64,000 bases of DNA, taken from positions 28,769,315 to 28,833,314 of the forward strand of contig NC_133232.1 in NCBI RefSeq assembly GCF_040436345.1. Direction: 5' to 3'. Positions 61,101-64,000 of this stretch are shown here, piece after piece. Numbering within the stretch: the stretch's first letter is position 1; each line of letters starts with the position of its first letter. The notes under the pieces were generated by a model, which saw only the letters and a program-made list of their open reading frames with translations, searched no databases and was not told the DNA's origin. A program made the position numbers and the translations under genes. Source of the DNA: Pagrus major (Eukaryota > Chordata > Actinopteri > Spariformes > Sparidae).

Positions 61101-63231
61101 GTGGACGGACTTACTGAAGTTGTTGGCCATCAGAGGAGATTGTGAGACGGGGGGCTGGGAGAACTGCTCTCTCCTGCTGCGCTGCTGCTTCAGGTTCTGC
61201 AGGAAAAAAGAGACAAATGATGGAAGAGGTGAATATGACTGAGAAGAAACCTGTGACCCATTTTTAAACTTCAGTCTTTGATGTTTTCTGCCTTCTAATG
61301 ATAAAGTAAACCAATATACGTTTCTTACCTCCGTTCTGACTTCTAGGACTGACTTAAAGTCATTGGACATTGAAGCCAGTTTGGACTGTGGACAATAAAA
61401 GATACAGTGAAGTTAAACAGAGTGCAGCTTAATTCAGCTGTAAACAGAGACCAAATGTATGAACAACAATTCTACAAAGTGTTTCTGATGCCATTATATA
61501 TTAAATACAAAACTACTTCAATAGAAATGTTTTACTCTACTCTACTTTTCTCATGAAGGAAAGCACAACTTGATTCAAAGAGTTCAGGAAAGAGTTTTGA
61601 AAATTTCAAAATGAAAATCAACTTAGACCTTATTGAATATACCTGTAATGACACCACTATAGTGTTGGAGTGGGTTTGGATGTGTCGGCCACCCGGAGCT
61701 CCGCGGGACCTCACCAAGTCCTGCAGCTGTGCTATCTGTTTGTTTAGACTGTTGATGTCCTAAAAACATTAACACATGGACAGTAGATGTTACTAGATAT
61801 TTATGGATAAAGAGAGCTGTTCTACTCATAGATAATACACAATATGTTTCCAAAACTACATTTCATGGGATGTTAAAACTGCAACTCACTTGTTTAATGA
61901 TGTATGTTAGCTCCTCGATCTCCACTGCCTTGTCGTCAAATAGAGATTTTCTTTTTGCCACTACAACATCAAAATAACAGCATGTAGGATCAGCAACTTG
62001 GACTTCAGAACATTTTAAGTTATGCTAAAGTTATGCTAAAGGGACACTTACAAATCGTGAGCTTTTCCAGTTTGGCAAACGTATTGCTCAAGTCTTTTCC
62101 AATTCTCCTACAAGGACACAAACAAACAAAATTGCAGCTTTCATTGTCATGCACTTGCTCAAGGAGTACCCCACCATTTTGTTTGCATTCCTACGAAAAG
62201 TTAGATTATATCAATTCTATCTCTGTGCTCTGTGTTTCCCGGATAACATACTTTGTGATGTGCAATGCCAAACATACCCAGGACCAATCTTTTCAATAAA
62301 AGACTAAAAATTCAACATCTTTGTTTAATTTATGGTAAGGCAATACATTGTTTTTATTAAGGTATAGCATACAAGTACAATAAAGATAAGGATGAGAAGG
62401 ATGAGCAACACCTAACATCAACATAAAAAGTACATTCAGCACATATTTATGAGGTGTTGAACCCTAGAAGAAAACAGACTATGAGGAACTTACTTGGCCA
62501 TAACCGTGAAGTCACTGCGCTGCCTGAGGGCGCTGAGCGCTGGTTTACTGGGCTGGACTCCATTCTGCCAGGAGGGGTCAAAAGTAGAGAGAATGAGATG
62601 AAAAGATAAATTTCAAAATAAAAGAGGCAACTGTGACAACATGTCAGAATTCTTCACGATGATTCAGAACTTTTTAGTTGATGATAGAGTCCAATTTTTG
62701 TTGACATACAATATACACAATATTTCCTGGTTAAATGCTTCCTTTGTTTACTTTATTATTAGTTAAAAAAATAAAACCAATAGCATTTGAGCTGTTGGTT
62801 TTAACATTTCATGTTGTCTCTATGAGCACTGGTTACTTCAGATGATGATGAGTCTACCAAGTACTTTTGGTTCTAAGATGTTTTTTGCAAGTGCCTTCAT
62901 AATTTCAAATGTTACACCCAGTTTAACAGGAGGTGTTTTTATGTTGTGAGTATGGAAACCCTCTGTCAAAACAAAACTAGACACAGAGGGTAAACAAGGA
63001 ACCAAAACCAAAAGCAACCTCACCAAAATCTTATCAGCAGAACAAGAAAAACAGAGTGAAAACACATCATCATCATTTCTCTAGGTCTTAGGCAAATGCC
63101 TGATTTCATAACTACGAGTGATCTCGTAATTATAGTGGTGTGATGTCCGGTATCCTGTGCCAACATACCGGTCTGCCCTGGAGAGATTTACAGGCTGACT
63201 GGAACTCGAGGGTCCGGTCACGGCACGTCAT
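58130..63231 (-). CDS. stx5: Syntaxin 5, Golgi Qa-SNARE (short form)
   Basis: Ten coding exons: 63169-63231, 62494-62564, 62052-62107, 61890-61960, 61643-61759, 61329-61385, 61115-61196, 59631-59734, 59297-59418 and 58130-58289. They sum to 903 bases, giving 300 residues, the length of the human short form. The start MTCRDRTLEFQSACKSLQ equals the internal MSCRDRT start of human STX5. The N-terminal region includes MAKRIGKDLSNTFAKLEK, then an Habc domain (IEELTYIIKQDINSLNKQ, HSNTIVVSLQSKLASMSNDF). The SNARE helix runs from DSYIQSRADTMQNIES to LKYFQSVSSNRW, and a C-terminal membrane anchor (IKIFLVLVVFFIIFVVFFA) ends the protein. It acts at the ER-Golgi interface and within the Golgi as the Qa-SNARE for COPII-derived and intra-Golgi vesicle fusion. 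A TGA in frame at 63250-63252 shows the long ER-retrieved isoform is not encoded by this exon arrangement. Confidence 0.97.
60081..60560. mobile_element. Tc1/mariner-type non-autonomous element
   Basis: The left end CACTGCCAGTCCAAATGTTT is inverted at the right end (AAACATTTGACTGGCAGTG), and TA dinucleotides flank both ends (60079-60080 and 60561-60562), the target site of this superfamily. It is about 480 bp with no transposase. It lies in the stx5 intron between exons 59631-59734 and 61115-61196. Confidence 0.75.
60704..60999. mobile_element. Second inverted-repeat element in the same stx5 intron
   Basis: GGTGTGTTCACTCTATTACA at the left pairs with AATAGAGTGAACACACCCCT at the right. The plus-strand open frame at 60564-60827 overlaps its left end and has no family match. 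Confidence 0.65.
62108..62493 (-). other. stx5 intron, nothing seen
   Basis: Between exons 62052-62107 and 62494-62564, ordinary AT-rich intron without recognisable repeat ends. Confidence 0.5.
62565..63168 (-). other. stx5 intron, nothing seen
   Basis: Between the second coding exon and the start exon. Small frames on the minus strand (62838-63065) show no domain. Confidence 0.5.
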
Positions 63232-63838
63232 CCTGCCGCCGGTACACGGTCACCAGCCCGCTGTAAGACCACAGAACCACCCGGGGTGTACCTCTGCTGT
63301 GTGTGGCGGATAAACAACAAGACCTCCCTGTGTGTGGGCAAACTCACATCCAAGGTGGAGTATCCTTCGTGGACATATGGACACACATGCCTGTGTAGCA
63401 GAGAGAGAGAGAGAGAGGACGTGTCAAAGCTTTTAGGCGACCAGCTTCAGATGTGACTGACACAAACTAAATCAGCTAGCTTAGGTACAGAGATGCAGCC
63501 GATACCGTTAGCTGACTGTTCACACCGATTTAAGCACAACAACCAGCCGATAAATAGAAAATAACAGCCACAACCCACAAATAAAGCCACAGTTGAGCTA
63601 AATCTAAATATCATTAGGTAACGATGATTATCTCTGGACTGTACCAGCTCCGTGTGTACAGACGACGCACAGCTGATCACGGCCTGACCGGCTAACCACA
63701 GGCTAGCGTTAGCTTCAGAGTGCTAACCGGGCTTTTCCGTACGGCATCTCCCGCTTCACCTCGGTGAAACTCGACCTTAACTAACCAAGTCTGGTTTAAG
63801 CGTATTTAAAAGACAAAAATCGATCAGTTCCAACTCAC

Positions 63839-64000
63839 TTGAATCGATATTACATCATATTTCGAGAGCCCTCGATGTTTCTGGTGAAAAACTAATCAAC
63901 CCAGGAGTTAAAGTTCCGATCCGGGTCATTTCCGGCATCGACGTCACTGCCACGTCTACTTTACCGTGGCGGAAAATCCCTGCAGGCGCGACGCTCCGCC
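63839..64000 (-). promoter_or_regulatory. stx5 non-coding first exon and promoter
   Basis: The minus strand has a donor (ATTCAA|GTGAGTTGG, exon end 63839). The start exon begins at 63260 after CTTACAG, so the ATG lies in exon 2 or later. Upstream are a GCCGGAAAT ETS-type site (63928-63936) and a TGACGTCG CRE/ATF-type site (63939-63946) in CpG-rich text, as in housekeeping promoters. The exact TSS is not visible; the region reaches the window edge. Confidence 0.5.

Noticed and set aside
1-64000. CRISPR arrays, tRNA or rRNA genes, prokaryotic operons
   Set aside because: No regularly spaced repeats, no cloverleaf with A/B box pattern was noticed, and all genes have spliced vertebrate structure.

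Overview
The window is vertebrate genomic DNA, and everything points to a ray-finned fish, probably a percomorph teleost. Genes are split into short exons with GT-AG introns, several proteins are plainly vertebrate orthologues, and the introns carry short inverted-repeat elements and LINE tails of types that are familiar from percomorph genomes. No prokaryotic gene structure is present. Exons were placed by hand from splice sites, reading phase and protein similarity recalled from known families; nothing was aligned by computer.

Layout from left to right. (1) 1-7.6 kb: the last three coding exons of a TGF-beta gene (+), covering the end of the propeptide, the RKKR furin site and the whole mature ligand; its 5' exons lie outside the window. 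(2) 7.6-18 kb: mostly intergenic, with several short DNA transposons and a broken klhl10-like copy (-) at 12.4-14.2 kb. (3) 18.5-23.4 kb: kcnk4 (TRAAK-type two-pore potassium channel, -), six coding exons, 618 residues with an unusually long cytoplasmic tail; a likely non-coding first exon is near 28.8-29.1 kb. (4) 29.7-50.7 kb: cenpf (centromere protein F, -), 16 coding exons giving about 1654 residues, roughly half the human length, with alternative 3' ends and a possible upstream ORF that overlaps the start codon. (5) 54.0-54.2 kb: a possible 3'-terminal exon of an unidentified minus-strand gene. (6) 54.7-55.8 kb: rd3 (retinal degeneration 3, +), two coding exons, 222 residues. (7) 58.1-63.9 kb: stx5 (syntaxin 5, -), ten coding exons, 300 residues, with its first exon and promoter at the right edge.

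The genes do not form one pathway. They cover a secreted growth factor, a mechanosensitive-type K+ channel, a kinetochore coiled-coil protein, a photoreceptor guanylate-cyclase regulator and a Golgi SNARE. What connects them is history. In human, TGFB2, KCNK2, CENPF and RD3 sit together on 1q32-q41, KCNK4 and STX5 on 11q12-13, and TGFB3, KCNK10 and RD3L on 14q. This window combines KCNK4 and STX5 with TGFB, CENPF and RD3 members. That fits a relic of the 11q-type copy of an ancestral vertebrate paralogon, keeping neighbours that tetrapods lost from that copy. The best leads are this paralogon, the probable extra (tgfb6-like) ligand, the cenpf uORF/ATGA overlap, and the alternative cenpf C-terminus.
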